Shown here: one piece after another, positions 42,309 to 51,790 of the stretch
How positions within the stretch are numbered: the first letter of the stretch is position 1
How the letters are laid out: each line of letters begins with the position of its first letter
DNA from: Solibacillus sp040274725
GTDB taxonomy: Bacteria; Bacillota; Bacilli; Bacillales_A; Planococcaceae
NCBI GenBank assembly: GCA_040274725.1
Contig: JBEMAQ010000022.1
Location: forward strand, 1 to 64,000
Length of the DNA stretch: 64,000 bases
Direction of reading: 5' to 3'
Translations under genes and position numbers: made by a program
Notes under the pieces: model-generated
Seen by the model: only the letters and a program-made list of their open reading frames with translations
Databases searched by the model: none
Told to the model about the DNA's origin: nothing

Positions 42309-43145
42309 TCAGGCTTCCTCCTGTTCGTTAGCTAAACGACGCCATTTTTGTGCCTGCTCTGTATCAATTCCCTCATACAACTCAGCCAAACGCCACTTCG
42401 CCTCGCCGTCACCAAGTAATGATGCTTGCTTATAATAAAGCAGTGCCTCTGACACATCCTGCGCTACACCATATCCATGCTCATAGCAATAGGCTACATT
42501 AAAAATCGCATCGAGCTGATAATGCTTCGCTGCTTGCATAAACCAGAAAAATGCTTGCTCGTAATTTTGGGGTGTTTGCAGTAAGCCCTCAAAAAAAATC
42601 ATCCCCATACGGTACTGTGCTTCCTCGTAGCCCGCGTTCGCTGACTGCTCATAGAAGAACAAAGCTTCGCGCTCATTTACTAGTACACCAAGACCTTGTT
42701 CATGCATAATCCCTAGCGTAAATTTTGCCTCAGCAACGCCTAATTTAGCCGCCTGTGAAAACCAAAAATAGGCCTCTTTTTCGTTAACATCGATTCCTTC
42801 ACCGTTCAAATACATATCTGCTAAATTATTCATTGCATCCGCAACACTCGCTTCAGCCGCCTTTTTATAATAAGAAAATACTTGTGCTAACTGTTCCTCT
42901 GTTTCTGCGCGCGCATAATAATAGTTGCCAAGCTCATAATAAGCCTCATTATTCCCCCCCGCAATCGCCTCCTTTAGTAACCAAAGTACATCTTCTTCCA
43001 AATTCTCTGCTATGAAATTTGCTAGCTCCCGTAAATAATGCGCATCACCCTCTATTGCATATTCATAACTTACTTCCCAGCCCGTATGTTGATTCATAAC
43101 AAGTAATTCTAGTATTTTCCGAAATTTTTGTTGTCTATCCGTCAT
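42309..43145 (-). CDS. Sel1-repeat (TPR-like) protein
   Basis: The 278-residue soluble protein has about five Sel1-like repeats of the pattern A-x4-L-G-x2-Y-x-x-G-x-G-V-x2-D, such as the repeat with YLNGEGIDVNEKEAYFWFS. Such repeats form helical scaffolds for protein contacts. It lies 12 bases after the LysR gene and just before the hydrolase gene, so the three appear to be one operon. Confidence 0.85.
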   Translation of the reverse strand: MTDRQQKFRKILELLVMNQHTGWEVSYEYAIEGDAHYLRELANFIAENLEEDVLWLLKEAIAGGNNEAYYELGNYYYARAETEEQLAQVFSYYKKAAEASVADAMNNLADMYLNGEGIDVNEKEAYFWFSQAAKLGVAEAKFTLGIMHEQGLGVLVNEREALFFYEQSANAGYEEAQYRMGMIFFEGLLQTPQNYEQAFFWFMQAAKHYQLDAIFNVAYCYEHGYGVAQDVSEALLYYKQASLLGDGEAKWRLAELYEGIDTEQAQKWRRLANEQEEA

Positions 43146-43157
43146 TGCTATATCCCC

Positions 43158-44045
43158 TTATCTCTCTATCTGAAAATAATCTAACAAATAATCTCTAAAT
43201 TCTGTTGCAGCAGGTGGCATATAACGATTTTTCGCCCACGACAAACACACAGTGCGGTAACAAGGCGGATCGGACACACGCAATCTTTTGACATTAAAAT
43301 TATCGAGCCCCTTAATATCTGGAATAACGGATACACCTAACCCTGCGCCGACGAAGCCTGCTACAGTATGCATTTCCTCAGCCGCGAATGTTGTATGCAA
43401 TTTAATCCCTGCATCCGCAAAAATTTCATCGATAAGCTGACGCAGTGAATTTCCTTTTTTTATGGCGATAAACGGCTCATTTTTAATTTCCTCTAGCGCA
43501 ATCGCATCATGCGCAGCAAGTGGGTGCGTATTTGGTACAATCACAAATAACTCTTCTGTCCATAGCTCTCTTGTTTCAATTTCAATTAGCTTTGATTTAA
43601 TTTTTTGCGACAAGCATAAATCAATCGCACCCTCTTCTAGGCGCTTTAATAAATTGAGTGATGTCGCCTGTGTCAGCGAAAATTGTAGGTTTGGAAACAA
43701 TGTGCGCATTTTTGCCATGAGCTCCGGCACAAATTCCATTCCTAACGTATGCACAAAGCCAATTGCTACCTCACCAAAGCCAGGGTGTAATAGCTCGTCA
43801 AATTCTTCTTTTACGCGCTCATATTCATCTAAAATAATGTCAACACTACGCAGGAAAACCTCACCAAAGCGGTTCAAATAAATCGATCGGCCTTGCCTAT
43901 CAAATAACGGTACTCCTAATTCCTGCTCAATGTTTGCAATCGACTTACTTAACGCAGGTTGGGAAATTAATAACTTTTCTGCCGCACGTGTCATATGTTG
44001 CATTTTAGCAACGGTTCTGAAATATTGTAGCTGCTGAATCTCCAT
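43158..44045 (-). CDS. LysR-family transcriptional regulator
   Basis: The 295-residue regulator has an N-terminal winged helix (residues 1-60; MTRAAEKLLISQPALSKSI). A two-lobed effector-binding domain follows. I prefer ATG 44045, which has GAGG 7 bases upstream; the ATG two codons earlier touches the ribosome site. It leads the lysR-sel1-hydrolase unit and is divergent from the esterase gene at 44241, a likely target. The inducer is unknown. Confidence 0.9.
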   Translation of the reverse strand: MEIQQLQYFRTVAKMQHMTRAAEKLLISQPALSKSIANIEQELGVPLFDRQGRSIYLNRFGEVFLRSVDIILDEYERVKEEFDELLHPGFGEVAIGFVHTLGMEFVPELMAKMRTLFPNLQFSLTQATSLNLLKRLEEGAIDLCLSQKIKSKLIEIETRELWTEELFVIVPNTHPLAAHDAIALEEIKNEPFIAIKKGNSLRQLIDEIFADAGIKLHTTFAAEEMHTVAGFVGAGLGVSVIPDIKGLDNFNVKRLRVSDPPCYRTVCLSWAKNRYMPPAATEFRDYLLDYFQIER

Positions 44046-44240
44046 TTTCATACCTCACATCATTGATAACTAATTGGAATTGAAATGATAAAAATAATAG
44101 ATTGTACTTATCGTTTTATAGCTCTATAATAGTCGATAGCAAACACATTTCATATCAGAAATTTTTATAATATTCAATACTTTTTCAGAATTTTTCTTTT
44201 ATTGCCATAATTTATGACTAACAAAAGGAGTTATTTTAAA

Positions 44241-44987
44241 ATGAAAATCATCCCTCCCAAACCTTTTACAATCGAAGCTGGTAAACGTGCTGTTCTTTTA
44301 CTGCACGGCTTTACAGGTAACACAAATGATGTAAAACGTTTAGGTAAATATTTATCCGATCGCAATTACACTGTACATGCACCACTTTATGCAGGTCACG
44401 GGAGTGGTCCTGATGCATTAATTCAATCAAAACCAGCTGATTGGTGGCAAAGTGCTATCGATGGCTATGACGAGTTACGTCGTCTTGGCTACGAGGAAAT
44501 CGCTGTTGCTGGCGTATCATTAGGTGGTGTGTTCTCACTACGTCTTGGTGAAGAACGTCCAATAAAAGCAATCGTACCAATGTCTGCACCCGCACTTGCG
44601 AAAAATGCAGATAGCTTACAAAATCGTATTGTTGACTATGCAATTAACTACAAAAAGCTTGCTGGCACATATAATGAAGAACAGGATAGCCGTTCAAATG
44701 TAGCAAAGCTTGTAGAGATGCCAGAACTTGACAACTTACAAACTTTAATTAATGATACAAGTGATAAATTAAATGTCATTAAAACGCCAGTCCATATTTT
44801 ACGTGGACTTGAGGATGATGAATATTACTGTGAAAGCGCAGACTTAATTTATACCTCTGTTAACTCGCGCATTAAATCAGTCAAAACGTTCGTGAACTCT
44901 GGCCATATTTTAACACTCGGCAAAGAGCGCGACTTAGTATTTGAGGAAGTATATCGTTTCTTCGAAGGGTTAAAATGGAACGACTAA
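44241..44987 (+). CDS. Carboxylesterase, Est30/YvaK type
   Basis: The 248-residue cytosolic alpha/beta hydrolase has the oxyanion motif LLHGFTGN and the nucleophile Ser in AGVSLGGV (about residue 93). Asp is in the LRGLEDDEY region and His in VNSGHILT. The size and motif set match Geobacillus Est30-type esterases acting on short acyl esters. I choose ATG 44241, with AAAAGGAG upstream, over earlier in-frame starts. It is divergent from the LysR gene. Confidence 0.9.
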   Translation: MKIIPPKPFTIEAGKRAVLLLHGFTGNTNDVKRLGKYLSDRNYTVHAPLYAGHGSGPDALIQSKPADWWQSAIDGYDELRRLGYEEIAVAGVSLGGVFSLRLGEERPIKAIVPMSAPALAKNADSLQNRIVDYAINYKKLAGTYNEEQDSRSNVAKLVEMPELDNLQTLINDTSDKLNVIKTPVHILRGLEDDEYYCESADLIYTSVNSRIKSVKTFVNSGHILTLGKERDLVFEEVYRFFEGLKWND

Positions 44988-45071
44988 TTTTGTGTCCCTT
45001 GCAGACTCCCAAACTGCATGAATATATCCTATACGTGACCCCTTGTAGAAACTACGCATAGGAAGAGACAA

Positions 45072-45141
45072 ATGATATTTTGCTTTTCCCGGTAAAATAT
45101 CATAAGCGAGGCAAAGATTCCCCATCTTTGCCTCGCTTTTT
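45072..45141. terminator. Tandem hairpins and bidirectional terminator
   Basis: The first hairpin pairs 45072-45081 with 45094-45103. The second, 45104-45117 with 45125-45138, is followed by TTTTTT on the plus strand. They lie between the convergent esterase and SLH-hydrolase genes. Confidence 0.85.
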
Positions 45142-45142
45142 T

Positions 45143-46486
45143 CTACTCTGCGTATACGTTCGTTAAAATTTTCGCCGCCTGTGCACGTGTTAACGGGCTC
45201 GCTGGTGAAAATTGTGTTGCACTCACACCTTGCGCTAACTCATACTCATATAAAAACGTAATGGCACGCTGTGTATCCGCGTTATAGCCTGCAATATCCG
45301 TAAACGGTGCTGTTATGCTCGGCACATATACTTCCTCTACCTCATGCTCATATGCACGTAGTAGCATTGATGCAAGCTGCGCACGTGTAATCGGCTCTTT
45401 CGGCTTTAAATAGCCTTCGTAGCCCTTCACAATTCCTGCTTCGTATGCCGCTGTTACTTCAGATTGCGTCACTTCCGCATAAGATGCAACATCGACAAAT
45501 GGTACATCACCTAGCGCATGCCAATCAAATGTACGTGATAATACCGATACAAGCTGTACACGTGTCATATGCTGATTTGGCTTGAATGTATCATCTGCAT
45601 AGCCATTCATAATCCCTGCACCCGCGACAAATTGAATATACTCTTTTGCCCAGTGCGCTTCTGTATCTTTGAAATATTTCAACTCTTGCTCTAAATCCTC
45701 TACATGGCGATTTGCCACATGGCTCTTATATATTTCCTCACTAACCACTTTATAGCCAGCCGCGCTTAAATGGATGTTTTGCGGATTCGGTAAGTAGGCT
45801 TGTGGATTTTGCGCAATGATTGTGTTGACCTCTACAAAAACACCACCATGCTCCTCGACAACCTGCTTCACTGTGCGGTCCATTGTCGAAATTAATAAAT
45901 CTAGCTGCTGTTGTACATCGCCCTCTAAATGCGGGAATGGATTATAATAGCCCATTACAATCACATCTGCTTGCTTATTGTATTTCTCTATTTCTGCAAA
46001 AATCGCGTCATAGTTCGCTGCAATTGTACCCACTTCCTGAAGTACACTCATCGCATCTACTGCTAATTGACCTGCTTCATCTTTCTGAACATGCTTTAAT
46101 ACATCATTTGCACCCGCACTAATTGTGAGCACATCGGCACCCGCAATACCATCTGCGATTGACAGCAATGTATCCTGCTCACCTGCTGTATTGTATACAG
46201 ACTTTACGACATTCTCTTGTAGATCAGCTAAAACATCCACCGTTGTATAACCTGGATATGTAAAACCTTTGTTAAATGACACCGACAGCCCGCTCGCTTC
46301 AATTTGTTGTGCTAAATAATCAGTATAACTAGGTCCTAACTCACCCTGTTCATTAATACCAGCGGCAAGTGAATCACCTAGCGCTGTATAGTGTACCGTA
46401 ATATCTGTTGTAGCTTGCGGTGATGCGACCGGCATTGTAAATTGCAATGTAAAGATTGCAATGATTGCCACGATTAATCTATTCAT
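45143..46486 (-). CDS. Secreted SGNH/GDSL esterase with three SLH domains
   Basis: The 447-residue exoprotein has a signal peptide (about 1-24) and an SGNH hydrolase domain (about 30-255). Its four blocks are visible: ALGDSLAAG, a Gly, SAGANDVLK and the C-terminal IHLSAAGY. Three S-layer-homology domains follow (about 275-447), with TRVQL, TRAQL and TRAQA motifs. The SLH domains would fix it to pyruvylated secondary cell-wall polymer. The substrate is probably a lipid or sugar ester in the envelope or medium. Confidence 0.93.
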   Translation of the reverse strand: MNRLIVAIIAIFTLQFTMPVASPQATTDITVHYTALGDSLAAGINEQGELGPSYTDYLAQQIEASGLSVSFNKGFTYPGYTTVDVLADLQENVVKSVYNTAGEQDTLLSIADGIAGADVLTISAGANDVLKHVQKDEAGQLAVDAMSVLQEVGTIAANYDAIFAEIEKYNKQADVIVMGYYNPFPHLEGDVQQQLDLLISTMDRTVKQVVEEHGGVFVEVNTIIAQNPQAYLPNPQNIHLSAAGYKVVSEEIYKSHVANRHVEDLEQELKYFKDTEAHWAKEYIQFVAGAGIMNGYADDTFKPNQHMTRVQLVSVLSRTFDWHALGDVPFVDVASYAEVTQSEVTAAYEAGIVKGYEGYLKPKEPITRAQLASMLLRAYEHEVEEVYVPSITAPFTDIAGYNADTQRAITFLYEYELAQGVSATQFSPASPLTRAQAAKILTNVYAE

Positions 46487-46792
46487 CCATATTCCTCCAT
46501 TCTTTTTTTGTTGTGCGTTTATTATAAGTTATTTGCTAGTAGAGTACAAAGAATGGTTGATAGATTTTAATATGAAATCTAGTAAGCTAATATGCATGTT
46601 GTCGAACGATTTTTTTCACGTGGAACAGGATTCGACTAAAAATTTAAAAAGTGATTATTTTAAAAAATAAAACTCTAGTGCAATAAATAATTTACTTAAT
46701 TGCAGTGTACTTTGTAATATTATGTGACTTAATGTTAGATTAGCCTTTCCTCTGATTCGGTAAAATACACGATTCTAGCATTCATTTACATA
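46487..46792. other. AT-rich spacer
   Basis: The 306 bases lie between the GDSL gene start and the terminator of the next minus-strand unit. They must contain the GDSL promoter. I see no gene or structured RNA. Confidence 0.4.
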
Positions 46793-46836
46793 AAAAATAG
46801 TCTATCAAATAAATATCTATTTGATAGACTATTTTT
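46793..46836 (-). terminator. Terminator of the permease operon
   Basis: A perfect 18-bp AT-rich stem (46793-46810 with 46819-46836) ends in TTTTT on both strands. It lies 30 bases past the last gene of the unit. Confidence 0.85.
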
Positions 46837-46867
46837 CTAGAGAAACAATCCAAATTGCGGACTGTCG

Positions 46868-47422
46868 TTAATGTTGATGATGTTGATGCGTAGTAGTCGG
46901 CTCATGTGTTTCATTGTTAGTAGTACTATAAACGACCGTCCCGACTACTAGAATACAAACAGCTAGTGTTGCCGTTGTAACGATATGAAACGGTACAGCT
47001 TTTTTAAAGGCCGGATAATCCTCCATATTCCATAAGCCAATCGCTCCAATAATACTCCCAATGTATACCGTCGTGAAAAAGACAAGACTAAGCGTTGCAT
47101 AATTTGTTGTCATCAAACTAAGCATTGCTCCCATCATCGCCCCCATAAAAAGCATCGTGAAGCCATCAATCATCATACGTACAGGTAATTTCGCCGTAAG
47201 GACAATGACAAGCACCGTACTTATCGCAATGGAAATTAATGTAGAAAGCACCATGTCAGGCACCCAGGTAGCGATAATGATACCGATTGTCGTACTCATA
47301 ACCATCACAACAAGCATAGCTAAACAATTGGCAAGATTGTTTTTTTTGTACTGTTTCCGAAATACTTGGCCTGCCAAAATTGATAATAAAACAATGATTA
47401 GAAAGCTAATTATTGCAAGCAT
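46868..47422 (-). CDS. Membrane protein with His-rich C-terminus, unknown
   Basis: The 184-residue protein has about five membrane spans separated by short loops (residues 3-20, 33-53, 60-80, 90-125, 145-165). It has a Met-rich fourth segment (MLFMGAMMGAML) and a C-terminal tail THQHHQH. Met-rich spans and a His tail often mark metal handling, which is inference only. It follows the 171-residue gene by 14 bases, with GAGGGG as ribosome site. No family is recognised. Confidence 0.7.
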   Translation of the reverse strand: MLAIISFLIIVLLSILAGQVFRKQYKKNNLANCLAMLVVMVMSTTIGIIIATWVPDMVLSTLISIAISTVLVIVLTAKLPVRMMIDGFTMLFMGAMMGAMLSLMTTNYATLSLVFFTTVYIGSIIGAIGLWNMEDYPAFKKAVPFHIVTTATLAVCILVVGTVVYSTTNNETHEPTTTHQHHQH

Positions 47423-47436
47423 ACAAAATCCCCTCT

Positions 47437-47952
47437 CTATGTGCGCTGATGTAAAGATTGTGACATGCTATCGATAAAGTGACGTAGCAGATGAACTTCC
47501 TCTTCATGCATGTCAATTCCTTGCTTCATCGGTGGAAAAATAAGTGCAGTGTAACTACCGGGTAACATACACATTTTCAGTGTACGTTTCCCAACAGCTT
47601 CCGTCATTGTGAGCGATAAAAAATCAATTTGGTCCCACGCCAATAAAAAGTGCTTATTCGCAATTTGTAGCAAAGCATTTTCCTGCTTTGTGACCCACCT
47701 CTTTTTATGAAATGAATAATGAATTTGTTGCTTCACAGGTGATACAGTGGCTACTGCCTTTTCAATGACAATCGTAAAATTGTAATTGCGTGCGAACAGC
47801 TTATTTTGCCTTTCATAGCCGATTGTACAGTCCGCTTCGTTGCAATGAAACGTATACGAAAAGGAATTTTTTTCATATTCACCTAGCTGAAAGCGCGCAA
47901 TAAGCTGCTCTAAAAATTGATGAATACGCACCTCGCCTAATAATTGCACCAT
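47437..47952 (-). CDS. Conserved hypothetical protein (171 aa)
   Basis: The protein is soluble and without signal peptide, with beta-rich composition and aromatic residues. The N-terminal helix is followed by Cys38-x4-Cys-like spacing (HCNEADC), and the C-terminal third is helical. The gene begins 4 bases after the permease stop, with AAGGATGG upstream. It is probably co-translated with the amine/amino-acid permease. No function can be assigned. Confidence 0.68.
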   Translation of the reverse strand: MVQLLGEVRIHQFLEQLIARFQLGEYEKNSFSYTFHCNEADCTIGYERQNKLFARNYNFTIVIEKAVATVSPVKQQIHYSFHKKRWVTKQENALLQIANKHFLLAWDQIDFLSLTMTEAVGKRTLKMCMLPGSYTALIFPPMKQGIDMHEEEVHLLRHFIDSMSQSLHQRT

Positions 47953-47956
47953 CTTG

Positions 47957-49387
47957 TCACCATCCTTTTTCTGGTGTTGCTAATGGCAGATTCTCGATTT
48001 TTTCTGGTACTTCAGGAACCTCTAAATCGACTTTCAGCTGACGCATTTCTTCAATTGGTACAGGCTTGAACAGTGGAAGTTTCTTGTACTTCAACCAAAC
48101 AACTGCATATACTGCAATACAAAGTAGTAACGAAAAGGCAATCGTATAAATTGAGCTTTTCATTAGAGGATCTGGATGAATCGTTGCAATCATATACACA
48201 CAGAACGCAATGCCAATTATTTGCGTGAAGGGTGTAAATGGTGCTTTAAATGGTCGCGCCATTTGCGGGTAACGCTTGCGTAAAATGAGTACATTAATTT
48301 GAGCAATAATATACGAAATTAACCATGTAATACTTGCGGATAATAACAGTGTCGTAAACATCGTAATTGTAGACTCAACAATAAATAATGGGAGGCCAAA
48401 TAAAAGAAACACAAATACGATACTAAATGATGGTGTGCGGAATTTTGGATGGACGTATTGAAATACTTTTGGGAGTAATCCTTGGCGTGCTAGTCCGTAA
48501 AACATTCGCGGCACCGCTGCAAAACTCGAGTTGATCGTACTAATCGCCGCTAGCATTGTAAGGAGCGACATGATAATACCGCCAATTTGTCCAAACATCG
48601 CGACCGCACCATCAATTTGCGGGGTAGCGCTAGCACTAAGTACATCTAGACTCATATGACGTGTTAGCGCAAATCCAAATAGCATATCTACGACAAAAAT
48701 TGTTAATAAGCCACAAATCATTGCCAATGGAATCGTCTTTTCTGGATTTTTTACTTCATCACCTAATGGAATGACATATTCAATACCGATAAATAGCCAT
48801 AAGCCCATCGCAAAGGCTTGAAACACAGTTGACCAACCAAATGGATTAAATTCCGATGTAACAGAGGTATTCACTGTGCCTACATCAAGTAGGCCAAATA
48901 CGCCAAAGCTTGCTGTCCCGAGCATCAAAATAAGTACAACCGCTAACTGAATCGTGCCGAATATTTCAACTCCGAGTATATTAATGATTAAGAATATAAA
49001 CAACAGCACAAAGGCAATTACAATGGTGTTTACACTAGGAAACAAATGCTGTACTGCTGCACTCGCCGTCAATGTTTCAAGCGGGCCTACTGTAACGGTC
49101 AATACTAAGTAGCCACCTAGTACGGCGATAATGGCAAAAAAGCGCCCCATTGCGACAGACGTATAGTCACCGATCATCCCTGCACCAGGTAAAATTGATG
49201 ATAGCTCAGCATAGGAAAGTGCAATCAAAATACTAATAATCATGGCAACGAAGGCTGCAACGATAAACGCCGGGCCAATTGTACCAAAGCCATTCCCAAG
49301 TGATACCATCGTTGATCCAGCAACGACTAAACCTGTTGCTGTTGCATACGCACGCCAAAATCCTAAGTTACGTTTTAAACTAGCCAT
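47957..49387 (-). CDS. APC-family amino acid/amine permease
   Basis: The 476-residue protein has 12 predicted spans and the APC core. The Gly-rich first span has TGLVVAGSTMVSLGNG, and ELSSILPGAGMIGDY is the family signature in span 2-3. I start it at ATG 49387, with GAGGGGAG upstream, not at the TTG that abuts it. It lies downstream of the copper amine oxidase behind a separate terminator and a structured 5' RNA. Uptake of an amine or amino acid that feeds the oxidase is likely but inferred. Confidence 0.87.
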   Translation of the reverse strand: MASLKRNLGFWRAYATATGLVVAGSTMVSLGNGFGTIGPAFIVAAFVAMIISILIALSYAELSSILPGAGMIGDYTSVAMGRFFAIIAVLGGYLVLTVTVGPLETLTASAAVQHLFPSVNTIVIAFVLLFIFLIINILGVEIFGTIQLAVVLILMLGTASFGVFGLLDVGTVNTSVTSEFNPFGWSTVFQAFAMGLWLFIGIEYVIPLGDEVKNPEKTIPLAMICGLLTIFVVDMLFGFALTRHMSLDVLSASATPQIDGAVAMFGQIGGIIMSLLTMLAAISTINSSFAAVPRMFYGLARQGLLPKVFQYVHPKFRTPSFSIVFVFLLFGLPLFIVESTITMFTTLLLSASITWLISYIIAQINVLILRKRYPQMARPFKAPFTPFTQIIGIAFCVYMIATIHPDPLMKSSIYTIAFSLLLCIAVYAVVWLKYKKLPLFKPVPIEEMRQLKVDLEVPEVPEKIENLPLATPEKGW

Positions 49388-49442
49388 GAATTGCAACTCC
49401 CCTCAGTATTCAATTATTTGTAATGCTGGGTTATATGAAAAG

Positions 49443-49553
49443 TGCAACCGTGCCCGTTCAGCCCCGAAAGCTGCTTGCGAGCTCGAAGTGAAATTGTGCT
49501 CTCCAGCTTTCACCCAAGGGTCCCCGACGACTCGAGGGGCTGGCGCAGTTGCC
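49443..49553 (-). ncRNA. Structured GC-rich 5' leader RNA of the APC permease, class not identified
   Basis: On the minus strand the ends pair: GCAACUGCGCC (49552-49542) with GGCACGGUUGC, one mismatch. AGCCCC/GGGGCU follows, then internal hairpins GAAAGCUG/CAGCUUUC (49511-49504 with 49473-49466) and ACCC/GGGU. GC content is well above the flanks. CCCCUC (49539-49534) is complementary to the permease ribosome site GAGGGG (49404-49399), so refolding could hide it. The signatures of purine, SAM, TPP, FMN, lysine, glycine, cobalamin, c-di-AMP and T-box leaders are absent as far as I can see. Confidence 0.6.
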
Positions 49554-49591
49554 TAGACAGAAAAACGCCAAATTTCCCCTTTCTTATCTAT

Positions 49592-49622
49592 TAAAAATAG
49601 AAACGCGATAAATCGCGTTTCT
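49592..49622 (-). terminator. Terminator of the amine oxidase gene
   Basis: A 10-bp stem GAAACGCGAT/ATCGCGTTTC (49600-49609 with 49612-49621) is followed by TATTTTTAA on the minus strand. Confidence 0.85.
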
Positions 49623-49633
49623 TCTTGAAGCCA

Positions 49634-51613
49634 TTAATGCGAGCATGAAGAATCTGTAGAACAGCTCGATTGTTGGTTGTTTGATACGCTGCAAGAGCCC
49701 ATCTTAGCAGAACGTGGCACGTCAATCGCTGGGTTACGGTCAAAGAAGCCGACTGGTTTTAAGTTGAAGTTAATATACGCAGTTGGCATGACAGGCCAGT
49801 CTTCAGGACGTGTAATATGGTGGTGCCCCATTGTGTACCAGACAACGATATCCTCATCATCAATTGCTCGGTTTTTCTCCACATATTTCGATAAGCCGTC
49901 GCCACCTTTATGCTGGTTTGGATAGCTACCTGATGCGTAAAGCTCATCACGATCAAACTGTGAAACGTACAGATGATTTTTTAAGAAGCCTGCGCGTTTA
50001 ATCACACTTGCGCTATCATGTGCATAAGGTAAACAGTTTTCACCCGGCATAATTTTGTAGCCAACAGGTTGATTTACGAAGTTTTTCGAGTTTTTATTAA
50101 TAATTTTCCACGTACGCTGCGTAGCAAAGTCCATTTGACGTACTGCTTCTAGCTCCGTTTCGAAAATACGTGAAACTGGATAAAAGGCATTTGAATGCGG
50201 ATTGTTTGGTCCTTCTGGCTCTGCATATGTTTCCGTTTCAACAACTGAGTTTTTCACGCCATCTAGCATCGTATCAAGGCGGAAGTTGAAGAAGTGCTGA
50301 TGGTGCACGGCTAATAAACCAGGCGCAATTTCTGTTCCGTATTTCGACGTACCTGTTTCATCAAATGTACCTGTGTTTAAGCAGCCTGTTAATTTCACCT
50401 CAACATTGATTGTACCGTCCTGGAAGAAGCTCCAATAGAAGCCGTAATCATAGTTACCAACTGTACAGAAGAATGAAATAACGAGTTTGCGCGAGCGGCG
50501 TACTTCAACGTGACCTGTGCGCCAGTCAGTGTGCTTCCAGCCGATACCGAAATCTTCCTCATGTAGACATACCGCATTTTTTAAGACGCGTGGATTACCT
50601 GCCGCGTCTGCTAACACTGCGTCGAAGTAATGAATATGACCAAGACAGTCGCAGCCTAATTCAAGTGAATTCGCTAGCTGCCCCATGCCGTATTCACCTG
50701 CGTCAAAAGCATTTTGTGTATTATGCGCAAACGATGCATCCCCGTAAGGCACGACCATTTCAGAAAGTGCGCCACGGTATAAAATCGGACGATCCACACC
50801 TTTATCGTGATAATTCACTGTGTAAAGTACAAGTCCTTCACGCGGTGTAAAGCCGTAGCGGAAGCTCCATTTTTGCCATTTAATTAAATTCCCCTCAACC
50901 GTAAAGCTTGGCCCCTCTGGCTGAATAATTTCAAGTGGCTTTAGATCTTTACGGAACTCAATCGAGTCACTTGTTTCTGGAGAATAATTTCCGTCTACTG
51001 TTGGCATCTCACGTACACCGTAATCTTCTACGCGGTCAATCACTTTACGGTTTAAATCGATGTACACCACGATACCTGTTAGTGGATATGCATATGCATT
51101 GTCCTCAGGGAATTTCTTTATCCAGCAAATCCCACGCGCAATACGTTTCCCTTCATTTTCAGGGATATCAAAGTATCCTGCCGACCACGGATCCACAACA
51201 ACTAAATCCGCATTATCAATACCACGTTTCGCTAACGCTGCTAAGAAGTCTGGATTTGATTTCACCATCTCTTCACATTCTGCAAACTCTTCTGGCATAA
51301 TTGTCGGTTGGACACCCTCAATTTCTTCAAAGCTTAAAACCGAATTTGTATTTAAGGAAATGATGGCTTCATACGTTTTAAACGTTTCGTCATCTAATAC
51401 CACCACAAAAATTTCACGTGGGAAAGCCGCACCCTCTTTAAATTGTAAAACAACCTCTTTAAGCGGCTCACGCAGTGTAATCGTCGGGAAACGAACCTTT
51501 CCTCCTAACGCCTGCTGCTCCTTTAAAATAGAGATCGCTGCTTGCACTTCCTCTACTGTTAACGGTGCTAATGGATGATTAACTTGTAACGTATGCTCTT
51601 GAACACTTACCAT
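49634..51613 (-). CDS. Copper-containing primary amine oxidase (TPQ enzyme)
   Basis: The enzyme oxidises primary amines to aldehydes, ammonia and hydrogen peroxide. The 659-residue protein has the precursor Tyr of topaquinone in TVGNYDYG (about residue 395). It has copper ligands in HHQHFFN (about 452) and in the C-terminal MGHHHITRPEDWPVMP. The catalytic Asp region near FDAGEYGMGQ is present. There is no signal peptide, so it is probably cytosolic. The last 20 residues hold four Cys and a final His (CSVSN to SSCSH), an unusual tail. I start it at ATG 51613 with GGAG 9 bases upstream. It is divergent from an AraC gene. Confidence 0.95.
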   Translation of the reverse strand: MVSVQEHTLQVNHPLAPLTVEEVQAAISILKEQQALGGKVRFPTITLREPLKEVVLQFKEGAAFPREIFVVVLDDETFKTYEAIISLNTNSVLSFEEIEGVQPTIMPEEFAECEEMVKSNPDFLAALAKRGIDNADLVVVDPWSAGYFDIPENEGKRIARGICWIKKFPEDNAYAYPLTGIVVYIDLNRKVIDRVEDYGVREMPTVDGNYSPETSDSIEFRKDLKPLEIIQPEGPSFTVEGNLIKWQKWSFRYGFTPREGLVLYTVNYHDKGVDRPILYRGALSEMVVPYGDASFAHNTQNAFDAGEYGMGQLANSLELGCDCLGHIHYFDAVLADAAGNPRVLKNAVCLHEEDFGIGWKHTDWRTGHVEVRRSRKLVISFFCTVGNYDYGFYWSFFQDGTINVEVKLTGCLNTGTFDETGTSKYGTEIAPGLLAVHHQHFFNFRLDTMLDGVKNSVVETETYAEPEGPNNPHSNAFYPVSRIFETELEAVRQMDFATQRTWKIINKNSKNFVNQPVGYKIMPGENCLPYAHDSASVIKRAGFLKNHLYVSQFDRDELYASGSYPNQHKGGDGLSKYVEKNRAIDDEDIVVWYTMGHHHITRPEDWPVMPTAYINFNLKPVGFFDRNPAIDVPRSAKMGSCSVSNNQQSSCSTDSSCSH

Positions 51614-51790
51614 ATGTAACATCTCCTTTCATGATAGTTATATATTAAATCAAAAATATTCAAAATAAACTGTAAAAAACGGAACAAACTTGTTTTTATG
51701 TTAGTTTTCATAACATATAAGCAAAAAACATCCAAAATTTCCGCATTACATGTTATATTTTGTAATATAAAGAAATTGGAGGTGTCTCTA

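Noticed and set aside
49443..49553. Reading the structured RNA as a c-di-AMP (ydaO), glycine or cobalamin riboswitch
   Set aside because: Short resemblances such as GGGGACCC-GGGTGAA exist. The required conserved blocks (GTAGGG and CAGCTAACC for ydaO, the glycine core, the B12 box) are missing.
49242..49556. Plus-strand frame across the permease start and the structured RNA
   Set aside because: It is antisense to the permease N-terminus. The GC-rich half is better explained by paired RNA stems, and no ribosome site is seen.
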